Source: Pseudomonas sp. GM50
GTDB lineage: Bacteria > Pseudomonadota > Gammaproteobacteria > Pseudomonadales > Pseudomonadaceae
Assembly: GCF_000282375.1 (NCBI RefSeq)
Contig: NZ_AKJK01000076.1
Location: 1 to 64,000 of the forward strand
DNA length: 64,000 nt
Direction of reading: 5' to 3'
A model generated the notes under the pieces. The model searched no databases, had not been told where the DNA came from, and was given only the letters and a program-made list of their open reading frames with translations. Both the position numbers and the translations under genes were made by a program. Within the stretch, counting starts at the first letter, position 1. Every line of letters begins with the position of its first letter. Positions 16,418-23,598 of the stretch are shown piece after piece.

Positions 16418-16560
16418 TGGGTGTTGTCTCTTAATTGGAGCCATCCTTTGTCGTTCTCACGCGACGAAGGGGTGGCAGCTATGTGCGGAGTGAGAAACCG
16501 GTCAACACCCAAACCCGGCCGGACCGAAGTCCGCCCGCACACAGCCGCCATAGTGCATTG
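16418..16560 (-). promoter_or_regulatory. Structured 5' leader of the DUF6124 gene, candidate cis-regulatory RNA
   Basis: Read on the minus strand, the leader contains: a hairpin with a UUCG tetraloop (16520-16533); GGGUGUUGAC at 16510-16501, which can pair with GACAACACCC at 16428-16419, one base before the start codon (9 of 10 positions); and a 9-base-pair hairpin (16445-16453 with 16462-16470) whose loop GUGAGAA is perfectly complementary to UUCUCAC at 16496-16490. The last pair would form a pseudoknot. The long-range helix would cover the translation start. No ligand or regulator is known to me. The remaining stretch 16561-16773 shows nothing I can name. Confidence 0.5.
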
Positions 16561-16775
16561 CGGGCAGCGGATAAGCTGGCGGCAATTATGGTGGTACTGA
16601 TGTTGGATTAATAGTGTTAACCGGGTTCTCACACCCGATCGCTGAGTTGTCAGCGACAGCCCAAGACTAGAGGGCCCACGTCCGACGAACAACCTGAAAA
16701 CCCCGTGGGAAACTTCCCGGTTTCGACACATCCGTTAAACATTCAAAAGCGCAACGCGGAGCGTCCCTGGCGGCA

Positions 16776-16796
16776 TTCCCACGCAGAGCGTGGGAA
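16776..16796. repeat. Short palindrome (TTCCCACGC-AGA-GCGTGGGAA)
   Basis: A perfect 9-base inverted repeat with a 3-base loop, a dispersed hairpin motif common in P. fluorescens-group genomes, immediately upstream of a class-A REP pair. Confidence 0.7.
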
Positions 16797-16825
16797 CGAT
16801 CAAACAGACGCAGAGTTGCAATCCC

Positions 16826-16914
16826 TGTGGGAGCGAGCCTGCTCGCGATAGCGGTGGGTCAGCCGAGGTGATGTTGAATGTGCCGCCGCTATCGCGAGCA
16901 GGCTCGCTCCCACA
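16826..16914. repeat. REP pair, class A
   Basis: Inverted class-A pair ending 5 bases before the stop of the FecCD-type permease gene. Confidence 0.85.
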
Positions 16915-16919
16915 ATGGA

Positions 16920-17930
16920 TCAGCGGCGGCGCATCAGGCCGATGAAGAACAAGCCACCAATCGCGGCAGTGGCAACGCCGATGGGCAGGTCTTCGGGGGC
17001 GATCATGGTGCGGGCGGCGACGTCGACCCAGACGAGGAACAGACTGCCCAACAGGACACACACGGGCAGCAGTCGCCGGTGTTCCGCCCCGACCAACCGC
17101 CGCGCAATGTGCGGCACCATCAACCCGACAAAACCAATCGAGCCGCTGATCGACACCAACACCCCGGTCATCAACGACGCAATCAAAAACACCCGCAACC
17201 GCACGGTGCGAGCATTCAAGCCCAGGGTCACGGCAGTCTGTTCACCGGCCATCAGCGCATTCAACGGTCGAGCCATGCCCAGCAGCAAAACCAGCCCCAG
17301 CAACACGCTGGCCGCCGGCACCGCGAGCAATTCCCAACGCGCCAGGCCAAGGCCGCCGAGCATCCAGAACATCACCGCCGAACTGGCGCGATGGTCGCCA
17401 AGAAACAACAGCAAATTGGCAATCGCCATCATCACGAACGACACCGCCACGCCGCATAACAGCAGCCGATCACTGTCCAGCCGCCCATGACGGTTGGCGA
17501 TCATCAGCACGATCAACATGCTCAACAACGCGCCGATAAACGCCGCAATCGGCAAGGTCAGCAGCCCGACGATTTCACCGACATGCAGCACCACGATCAC
17601 CGCACCGAGGGTGGCACCGGACGTCACCCCGAGCAGGTGCGGATCAGCCAGCGGATTGCGCGTCACCGCTTGCAGCACCGCGCCAATCAACGCCAGGCCG
17701 GCGCCCACCAGTGCACCGAGCAACATGCGCGGCACGCGGATCAGCCAGACGATGTGTTCCTGCCCGGCCGTCCAGTCCGGAATACCGAAACCAAAAATCT
17801 TGTGCAGCAATATTCGCCACACCACATCCACCGGCACCCGCGCCGGGCCGAAACCAAGCGACACCACGCACGACACCAGCAACAGCGCGCCGAGGGCAAT
17901 CAGCAACAAGGCGTAGCGACGATCGATCAT
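16920..17930 (-). CDS. FecCD/BtuC-type ABC transporter permease (probable zinc or metallophore uptake)
   Basis: A 336-residue BtuC-fold permease with about ten membrane segments and the family motifs VPRMLLGALVGAGLALIGAVLQAVTRNPLADPHLLGV and GSIGFVGLMVPHIARRLVGAEHR..LPV. Such permeases import ferric siderophores, haem, cobalamin or other metal chelates. It is the last gene of a set with a TonB receptor (21922), an ATPase and a binding protein, the genes overlapping by ATGA. The set resembles P. aeruginosa PA2911-PA2914, which I recall as zinc-responsive and also next to cobalamin genes. Substrate is inferred, not shown. Confidence 0.88.
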   Translation of the reverse strand: MIDRRYALLLIALGALLLVSCVVSLGFGPARVPVDVVWRILLHKIFGFGIPDWTAGQEHIVWLIRVPRMLLGALVGAGLALIGAVLQAVTRNPLADPHLLGVTSGATLGAVIVVLHVGEIVGLLTLPIAAFIGALLSMLIVLMIANRHGRLDSDRLLLCGVAVSFVMMAIANLLLFLGDHRASSAVMFWMLGGLGLARWELLAVPAASVLLGLVLLLGMARPLNALMAGEQTAVTLGLNARTVRLRVFLIASLMTGVLVSISGSIGFVGLMVPHIARRLVGAEHRRLLPVCVLLGSLFLVWVDVAARTMIAPEDLPIGVATAAIGGLFFIGLMRRR

Positions 17931-18874
17931 TCGCCGTGGAAACCCTTGGCCAGGGTTTCGACCGCCAGTACGTTATCGATCCCCGGCGTGGCCTGCACGT
18001 AAGGGATGACGATGAAGCGCTGGTTCTTGATCGCGTCCACCGATTGCAGCGCCTTGTTGTTGAGCAGGAACTGTTCCTTCTGCTCGGCGGTGACTTCGCC
18101 ATAGTCGACGATCACGATCACCTGCGGATTGCGCTCGACCACGTTCTCCCAATTGACCCGCGTCCAACTCGCCTCGACGTCGTCGAGAATATTGCGCCCA
18201 CCGGCAGCGTCGATCAGCGCCTGAGGCATGCCGAGTCGCCCGGACGTCATGGCCCTATCCTCACCACTGTCGTAGAGAAACACCCGAGGCTTGTCCGCCG
18301 GCAGATCCTTGCGCACTTCGGCGACTTGCGCCTGCATCTGGGCGATCACGGCATTGGCGCGATCCTGCACGTCGAAAATTTTCCCGAGGTTGCGCAGGTC
18401 GTTGTAGGTATCTTCCAGGCTGGCCGATGGACGCTTCATCACAAACGCGCAGGACTCGGTCAACTCGTAGACGTTGATGCCCAGCGGTTGCAGGGTTTGC
18501 GGCGTGAGATCGCCGCCGACGCGCATACCGTAATCCCAACCGGCGAAGAAGAAATCGACGTTGGCGTTGAGCAGGGTTTCCACCGATGGGTACTTGGCCG
18601 CCAACTCCGGCAAGCCGTCGAGGATAGTCTGCATCTCGGGTGTCACCGACTTCCAGCCGGTCACGCCGCTGTAGCCGGCCATCTGCGGTTTGAGTCCGAG
18701 GGCGAGCATCATCTGGGTCATGCTGATGTCGTGGCTGACCGCGTGTTTTGGTGCTTGCTTGAACGTCACTTCGCGGTTGCAGCTCTGGACGGTCAGCGGG
18801 TATTTCGTGGCTTCGGCGAAGGCTTGGGCACTGCCCAGCAACAGAGCGACGCACAGTAGGGAACGCAAAGTCAT
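17927..18874 (-). CDS. Periplasmic metal-chelate-binding protein of the ABC importer
   Basis: A 315-residue class III (TroA/BtuF-like) binding protein: signal peptide ending AQAFAEA, then NREVTFKQAPKHAVSHDISMTQMMLALGLKPQMAGYSGV, the usual two lobes, and a long helix bridge around KDLPADKPRVFLYDSGED. The cluster of His, Met and Tyr residues near the N-terminal lobe is compatible with a metal or metal-chelate ligand. It overlaps the permease by 4 bases downstream and the ATPase by 4 bases upstream. Confidence 0.87.
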   Translation of the reverse strand: MTLRSLLCVALLLGSAQAFAEATKYPLTVQSCNREVTFKQAPKHAVSHDISMTQMMLALGLKPQMAGYSGVTGWKSVTPEMQTILDGLPELAAKYPSVETLLNANVDFFFAGWDYGMRVGGDLTPQTLQPLGINVYELTESCAFVMKRPSASLEDTYNDLRNLGKIFDVQDRANAVIAQMQAQVAEVRKDLPADKPRVFLYDSGEDRAMTSGRLGMPQALIDAAGGRNILDDVEASWTRVNWENVVERNPQVIVIVDYGEVTAEQKEQFLLNNKALQSVDAIKNQRFIVIPYVQATPGIDNVLAVETLAKGFHGE

Positions 18875-19659
18875 GGTTGGGTTATCCAGGTGATTCGTGG
18901 GTAGCCGTGCAAAGGGTGGTCATCGATCAGGGCGTCGACGCCGAACACGTTGTGCAGCAGTTGTGTGGTCAGGACTTCTTTGGGTGTGCCGCTGGCGACG
19001 ATGCGACCGTGATTGATCACGTACAGCCGATCACAGAAGGCCGCCGCCAGATTGAGGTCATGGATGCTCGCCAGCGTGCCGATCTGCAGACGCTTGACCA
19101 GTTGCAACAGCTCCAGCTGATAGCGCGGGTCGAGGTGATTGGTCGGTTCGTCGAGGATCAGCAATTGCGGTTGCTGGGCCAGAGCGCGGGCGAGGATTAC
19201 CCGCTGTTTTTCACCACCTGAAAGGGTGGCGAAGGCGTGGTCTTCGAAGCCCTTGAGGCCGACCGATTCCAGGGCCAGGCTCGCGAAGTTTCGATCCTCG
19301 AGGGTGTCGCCATCAAACAGGCCTTTGTGCGGCGTGCGGCCCATGGCGACCACTTCATCCACGGTCAGGCCGAAGGCGTCGGGAAACTCCTGCAACACTA
19401 CGGCGATGCGTTGCGCGCACCAGCGTGAGGATTGCTTCCAGACGTTGTTGTGGTCGAGTTTGACCTCACCGCTTTCCGGTTTGCTGAAACGATAGGCGCA
19501 CCGCAGCAGGCTGGTTTTGCCGCTGCCGTTGGGGCCGATCAACCCGACGAACTCGCCGGCGGCCACGTGCAGCGATGCGTCACGCAGCTGGAACTGGTGA
19601 TGGCAATGGCCGTGGCCCAGGGGTGTCCAGGCGAGGTTCGTGAGGTTCAGCGAGGTCAT
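18871..19659 (-). CDS. ABC transporter ATP-binding protein (FepC/BtuD type)
   Basis: A 262-residue ATPase: Walker A GPNGSGKTSLLR, signature LSGGEKQRVILARAL, Walker B LLILDEPTNHLDP, H-loop ASIHDLNLA. The order of motifs and the length are those of the iron-chelate/B12 uptake ATPases. The start is the ATG at 19659 (MTSLNLTN) with AAGAGA upstream; the frame continues upstream only through a REP pair. First gene of the three-gene ABC set; the TonB receptor gene ends 143 bases upstream. Confidence 0.92.
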   Translation of the reverse strand: MTSLNLTNLAWTPLGHGHCHHQFQLRDASLHVAAGEFVGLIGPNGSGKTSLLRCAYRFSKPESGEVKLDHNNVWKQSSRWCAQRIAVVLQEFPDAFGLTVDEVVAMGRTPHKGLFDGDTLEDRNFASLALESVGLKGFEDHAFATLSGGEKQRVILARALAQQPQLLILDEPTNHLDPRYQLELLQLVKRLQIGTLASIHDLNLAAAFCDRLYVINHGRIVASGTPKEVLTTQLLHNVFGVDALIDDHPLHGYPRITWITQP

Positions 19660-19695
19660 GCGGTTCTCTTGAGATTTTTGGTGTGGCTGATGACG

Positions 19696-19789
19696 CCTTC
19701 GCGGGCAAGCCTCGCTCCTACAGGGTTTGTGTCGTACGCAATATTTGTGATCGACACAAACCTTGTAGGAGCGAGGCTTGCCCGCGAAG
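19696..19789. repeat. REP pair, class B
   Basis: Inverted class-B pair between the TonB receptor stop and the ABC ATPase start; it may uncouple receptor from transporter mRNA levels. Confidence 0.85.
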
Positions 19790-19801
19790 AGGCCCGATGC
19801 T

Positions 19802-21922
19802 TCAAAACTGATAGTCAGCCGTGACAAAAAACGATCGCGGTTCGCCGAGGATCCATTGCTGCCCCTCATTGTATTGGCTTTGCGCGTACTGGCGGTCAAA
19901 CAGATTATTCACCTGCAACCCCAGCGTCGTATTTCGCAGCACCTTCCATGACAACGTGGCATCGACCACGGTGTAGCTCGGCAGCTCATTCTGGTTGGCC
20001 ATGTCTGCGTAACGCGCATCGACATAGCGCACACCGGCTCCAGCTTTCAGGTCATCGTTGATCGCTTTGCTCAGCCACAGATTCGCCGTGCGCCGTGGCA
20101 CGTCCACCGGGCGATTGCCGTTGCGCGACACTGACACACCACTGACCACCTCTTCGAAGTCATCGTATTTGGCTTTGACGATGGCGGCGTTGGCCTGTAA
20201 CTGCCAGGCGTGCGGCAGTTGCAGATCGAGGCTGGCTTCCAGCCCGTTGGACGATTGCTGGCCGACCTGTTGCTTGAGCGTCGGATTGCCCGGGTCATCG
20301 GTCAGCAGTTTCTTTTTGACAATGCGATAGGCCGCCAGGGTCCATTCGCCGCGTTGGTCCCAGAACATCTGCTTCACACCGATTTCGGTCTGCCTGGCGG
20401 TGGCCAGGTCATATTGCTGCTGGCTCGGGCTCAGGGAAATCAAACCGCCGACACCATCGGTGCTGGTGGCGTACTGGCCGTAGAGCGAAGTGTCCGGGGT
20501 CACGGCAAACACCAGGCCTGCCTTCCAGTTGTTGCCGGTCAAGGTCTTGTCGCTCTGGCTGCCATCGACCAGGTTGTCGCGGTCCACATGCACATAGTCG
20601 CGGCGCACACCGGTCACCAGGGACCAGCGATCGCTCAGCTGTGTGCGGTTCTCGGCGAAGGCCGACATTTGCCTGGTGGTGGACTGGAACTGATCGCGGT
20701 ACGGGTCGGCACTTTCAAAGTTGCTGCGTTGCGGGTGATACAGGTCGACCGGTTGGCCATCGGGCAAGACGTCAGTGAATGGCGAGTTGCTGTCGAGCTG
20801 GAAGCGGATGCGGTTGTAATCGACGCCGGTCACGGTCTGGCTGTCGAGGCCGAACAGCGAGTGTTTGAAGGTGAAGGTCTGACGGTCGCCGACCTGTTCC
20901 TGCTGATGGCCGATGCCGAAATACCCGCTACGGCTGAGTTGTTGGGTGTCGCGGTCGAAGTTGTAGTTCTCCGCGTTCTGCCAGCGACGTTGGGCCTTGA
21001 GGTAATAGAGTTCGTTGCTCGAACTGATGTTCTCGCAAATCTGCCAGTCGCTGGTCAGACGCGTCCATTGATCGTTGTAGTGCTGCTTGTCGTTGCTGAC
21101 GTTGTAGTTCTTGTCTCGCAGGCTCTCTTTGAAGCGCCCGTTGATCAGCGGCGTGCCGAAATAATTCATCGGCTTCTGATCGCCGTAATCATGGGCCAGG
21201 GTGAAGGCCAGATCATCCGTCGCCTGCCAGCGCAGGGCGGCACTGATGAAGTCGCTGGATGAATCTCCACGGTCGACCCAACCGTTGCTGCGCAGGCGAT
21301 TGAGGTTCAAGCGGTAGCTCAACGTATCGCTCAACGAACCGCCACTGTCGAAGGCCTGCTGCTGGCTGTCGTAGGAACCGTAACCGAGGCGAACGTGGTT
21401 TTCGATCTCGCCTTCAAAGGGCTTTTTCGGGATCACATTGACCACTGCGCCAGTCGCGCCTTCGCCATACAGCACCGACGCCGGGCCGCGCAGCACATCG
21501 ACCCGCTCCACCGACCAGGTGTCGACCGGGAAGGTCACGGTGCCCATGCCGCTGTACATCCGGTTGCCGTCGAACAACTGCATCACCGAACCCTGCCCGG
21601 TAAAACCCCGCGCCGACAACGACGTGCCGCCATCGCCGGGCGTACCGGTGCGGCTGATCCCGGTGCTGCGCGACACCGCATCCTGGACGCTGCGATCACC
21701 ACGCGAGCGGACCTGCTCGCCGGTCAGGCTTTCGACACTGGCCGGGGTTTCCAGCGACGTCAGATCAAGGCGCGAACCGGCGGTGGTCGGGGTGTTCAGG
21801 CTGACGGTGTCGTCGTCAAAGGCCGGTGCGGTGATGGTGCCGGTCGGCAGAGTCAGCGGCTGCGCTTGGGCGCTGTTATTCATCGCGAGCAGGCAGAGGC
21901 CGGACAAGAGGTACTTGTTCAT
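19802..21922 (-). CDS. TonB-dependent outer-membrane receptor (probable zinc/metallophore)
   Basis: A 706-residue receptor: signal peptide ending NSAQAQP, plug domain from about residue 55 (PASVESLTGEQVRSRGDRSVQDAVSRSTGI) with VERVDVLRGPASVLYGEGATGAVVNVIPK, and a 22-strand beta-barrel ending in the C-terminal aromatic FFVTADYQF required for assembly. The plug looks like that of siderophore receptors. No Fur box is apparent; a Zur-box-like operator lies 70 bases upstream, and the adjacent ABC importer is of the PA2911-2914 type, so zinc (free or chelated) is the best guess. A terminator-like hairpin sits in its leader. Confidence 0.88.
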   Translation of the reverse strand: MNKYLLSGLCLLAMNNSAQAQPLTLPTGTITAPAFDDDTVSLNTPTTAGSRLDLTSLETPASVESLTGEQVRSRGDRSVQDAVSRSTGISRTGTPGDGGTSLSARGFTGQGSVMQLFDGNRMYSGMGTVTFPVDTWSVERVDVLRGPASVLYGEGATGAVVNVIPKKPFEGEIENHVRLGYGSYDSQQQAFDSGGSLSDTLSYRLNLNRLRSNGWVDRGDSSSDFISAALRWQATDDLAFTLAHDYGDQKPMNYFGTPLINGRFKESLRDKNYNVSNDKQHYNDQWTRLTSDWQICENISSSNELYYLKAQRRWQNAENYNFDRDTQQLSRSGYFGIGHQQEQVGDRQTFTFKHSLFGLDSQTVTGVDYNRIRFQLDSNSPFTDVLPDGQPVDLYHPQRSNFESADPYRDQFQSTTRQMSAFAENRTQLSDRWSLVTGVRRDYVHVDRDNLVDGSQSDKTLTGNNWKAGLVFAVTPDTSLYGQYATSTDGVGGLISLSPSQQQYDLATARQTEIGVKQMFWDQRGEWTLAAYRIVKKKLLTDDPGNPTLKQQVGQQSSNGLEASLDLQLPHAWQLQANAAIVKAKYDDFEEVVSGVSVSRNGNRPVDVPRRTANLWLSKAINDDLKAGAGVRYVDARYADMANQNELPSYTVVDATLSWKVLRNTTLGLQVNNLFDRQYAQSQYNEGQQWILGEPRSFFVTADYQF

Positions 21923-21944
21923 CGAGGCGGTGAGTCACTTCTTC

Positions 21945-21974
21945 AAAAGAAAACCCGCAGCATCCGGCTGCGGG
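21945..21974 (-). terminator. Rho-independent terminator in the leader of the TonB receptor
   Basis: On the minus strand CCCGCAGC-CGGAT-GCTGCGGG is followed by TTTTCTTTT. The stem is eight perfect GC-rich pairs. It ends only 22 bases before the receptor start codon, which leaves no room for a promoter after it, so receptor transcription has to pass through it. Confidence 0.75.
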
Positions 21975-21991
21975 CAAGGCGGTACATTTGC

Positions 21992-22004
21992 GTTATACAG
22001 TAAC
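21992..22004. promoter_or_regulatory. Zur-box-like operator
   Basis: GTTATACAGTAAC agrees with the Zur consensus GTTATAATATAAC at 10 of 13 positions, including both GTTA/TAAC ends. On the minus strand it overlaps TATAAC, a plausible -10 element for the TonB receptor promoter, the expected place for a zinc-dependent repressor. Confidence 0.55.
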
Positions 22005-22072
22005 ACTAAAAATGACCGTGAGATAAGCGCCGGAAGTCTACAGATCCCTCTATCCTGCGCATCTCGCCTGTT

Positions 22073-23452
22073 TCATGATGAAGGTGAGGTGGATTCAGTT
22101 TGCCGGCTCAAGCGCGACAGCAACACTCGATCCAGCACCCACACAACCACCAGCGAAGCCCCCACCAACGGAAACATCACCGCCAGCCCGAACATGATGA
22201 CCATCGCGGTTTTCCATTTCGGCAGGTCGTGGCGCAACGGTGGTACACCAAACTTGCCCTGTGGCCGGCGCTTCCACCAGATCACTACGCCGCTGACGGC
22301 GCTGAGCAAAATCATCAGGCAGATCAGCAGCACGACGATCTGATTGAACGGGCCGAACATTTTGCCTTCGTGCAGCATCACGCCGACTTCCGTGGCCCGG
22401 GCGACATTGCTGTAATGCGTCCAGCGCACGTCGGCGAGGACGTCGCCGGTGTACTGATCCACGTGCAGGGTGGCGTCGTTGCGCGGGTCGTCGGCGAACA
22501 AGGCGATGGTGAACACGCCGGTGGCCGTGGTGGGGAAGGTGATGCTGTAGCCGGGTTCGACCTTGCGCTGCACGGCGATGTTTTGCACATCTTGCAGGCT
22601 GATGGTCGGCGCGGCCGGGCCGGCTTTTGTGCCGGTGTGAGCCATGTGTTCGGCGTGGTCGCCGGACATCGGCATTGGCGTGTTTTCCATGGCCCACGGC
22701 ACGGTCTGGCGTGTGGCGCTGTTGAGGCTGCGGGCCTCGACGTCGGACTTCGGCACGTCATTCCACATGGCTACCGGGAAGCGGTTCCAGAGATCGGCGT
22801 ATTGCTTGCCCCAGAACCCGGTCCAGGTCATGCCGCTGAGCAGCATCACCAGCAGCAATGCCGCGCCCCAGAACCCGGTCACCGCGTGCAGGTCACGCCA
22901 GAGCACCCGGCCACGACTGTTCAAGCGTGGCCAGAGGATCCCGGCGGACTGGCCGCGCGGCCACCACAAAAATACCCCGGAGACCACCAGCACCACGCCC
23001 CAACCGGCGGCCAATTCCACCAGCCGATCACCGACGGTGCCGATCATCAATTCGCCATGAATCGAGCGCGCAATCGCTTGCAGATTCTTCTTCGCGTCTT
23101 GCTCGCCAAGGATGTCGCCGTGGTATGGATCAATGAACACGTTCAGTTCATGACCCTTATCGATGACGACAAATTGCGCACTGCGTTCGGCGTTGGCCGG
23201 TGGCAGGTATTGTTTGATCTGACCCTGTGGATACGCTTCTTTCACGCGCTTGAGCAGGTCATCGGCGGAGACTTTGTGATGAGCGGCCGGGACGTTCAGC
23301 AGGCTGCCGTACATCAACGGATCGAGTTGCGGTTTGAACAGGTAGATGATGCCGGTCAGGGCCAGCATCACCATGAAAGGCGCGACGAACAGACCGGCAT
23401 AGAAATGCCAGCGCCAGGCCAGGTTGTAGAAATTCGGTTTGGGGTGTTTCAT
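22073..23452 (-). CDS. PepSY-domain inner-membrane protein (PiuB family), copper block
   Basis: A 459-residue protein with the PiuB/PepSY_TM layout: four long membrane segments (about residues 18-38, 140-160, 190-212, 375-400 plus a C-terminal one at 420-445), WHFYAGLFVAPFMVMLALTG at the start, and PepSY repeats in the two periplasmic regions. The periplasmic stretch around residues 255-275 is rich in Met and His (MPMSGDHAEHMAH), a likely Cu-binding segment. PiuB proteins are thought to reduce or move metals taken up by TonB receptors. It follows the OprC-type copper receptor, after a REP pair. Confidence 0.85.
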   Translation of the reverse strand: MKHPKPNFYNLAWRWHFYAGLFVAPFMVMLALTGIIYLFKPQLDPLMYGSLLNVPAAHHKVSADDLLKRVKEAYPQGQIKQYLPPANAERSAQFVVIDKGHELNVFIDPYHGDILGEQDAKKNLQAIARSIHGELMIGTVGDRLVELAAGWGVVLVVSGVFLWWPRGQSAGILWPRLNSRGRVLWRDLHAVTGFWGAALLLVMLLSGMTWTGFWGKQYADLWNRFPVAMWNDVPKSDVEARSLNSATRQTVPWAMENTPMPMSGDHAEHMAHTGTKAGPAAPTISLQDVQNIAVQRKVEPGYSITFPTTATGVFTIALFADDPRNDATLHVDQYTGDVLADVRWTHYSNVARATEVGVMLHEGKMFGPFNQIVVLLICLMILLSAVSGVVIWWKRRPQGKFGVPPLRHDLPKWKTAMVIMFGLAVMFPLVGASLVVVWVLDRVLLSRLSRQTESTSPSS

Positions 23453-23510
23453 TTGTGTGCTCCGCTAGGCTTGGGTCTTTTGTTGTTGTCTGGTGACTGC
23501 TGCGCAGTCG

Positions 23511-23595
23511 TTCGCGGGCAAGCCTCGCTCCTACAGGTTTTGTGTCGATCAATTAAACGACGCGATCCCTGTAGGAGCGAGGCTTGCCCGCGAAG
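23511..23595. repeat. REP pair, class B
   Basis: Inverted class-B pair filling the 146-base gap between oprC and the PepSY gene. Confidence 0.85.
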
Positions 23596-23598
23596 CTC

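Noticed and set aside
21975..22072. Fur box for the TonB receptor
   Set aside because: No stretch with the GATAATGATAATCATTATC pattern; the symmetric site present fits Zur much better.
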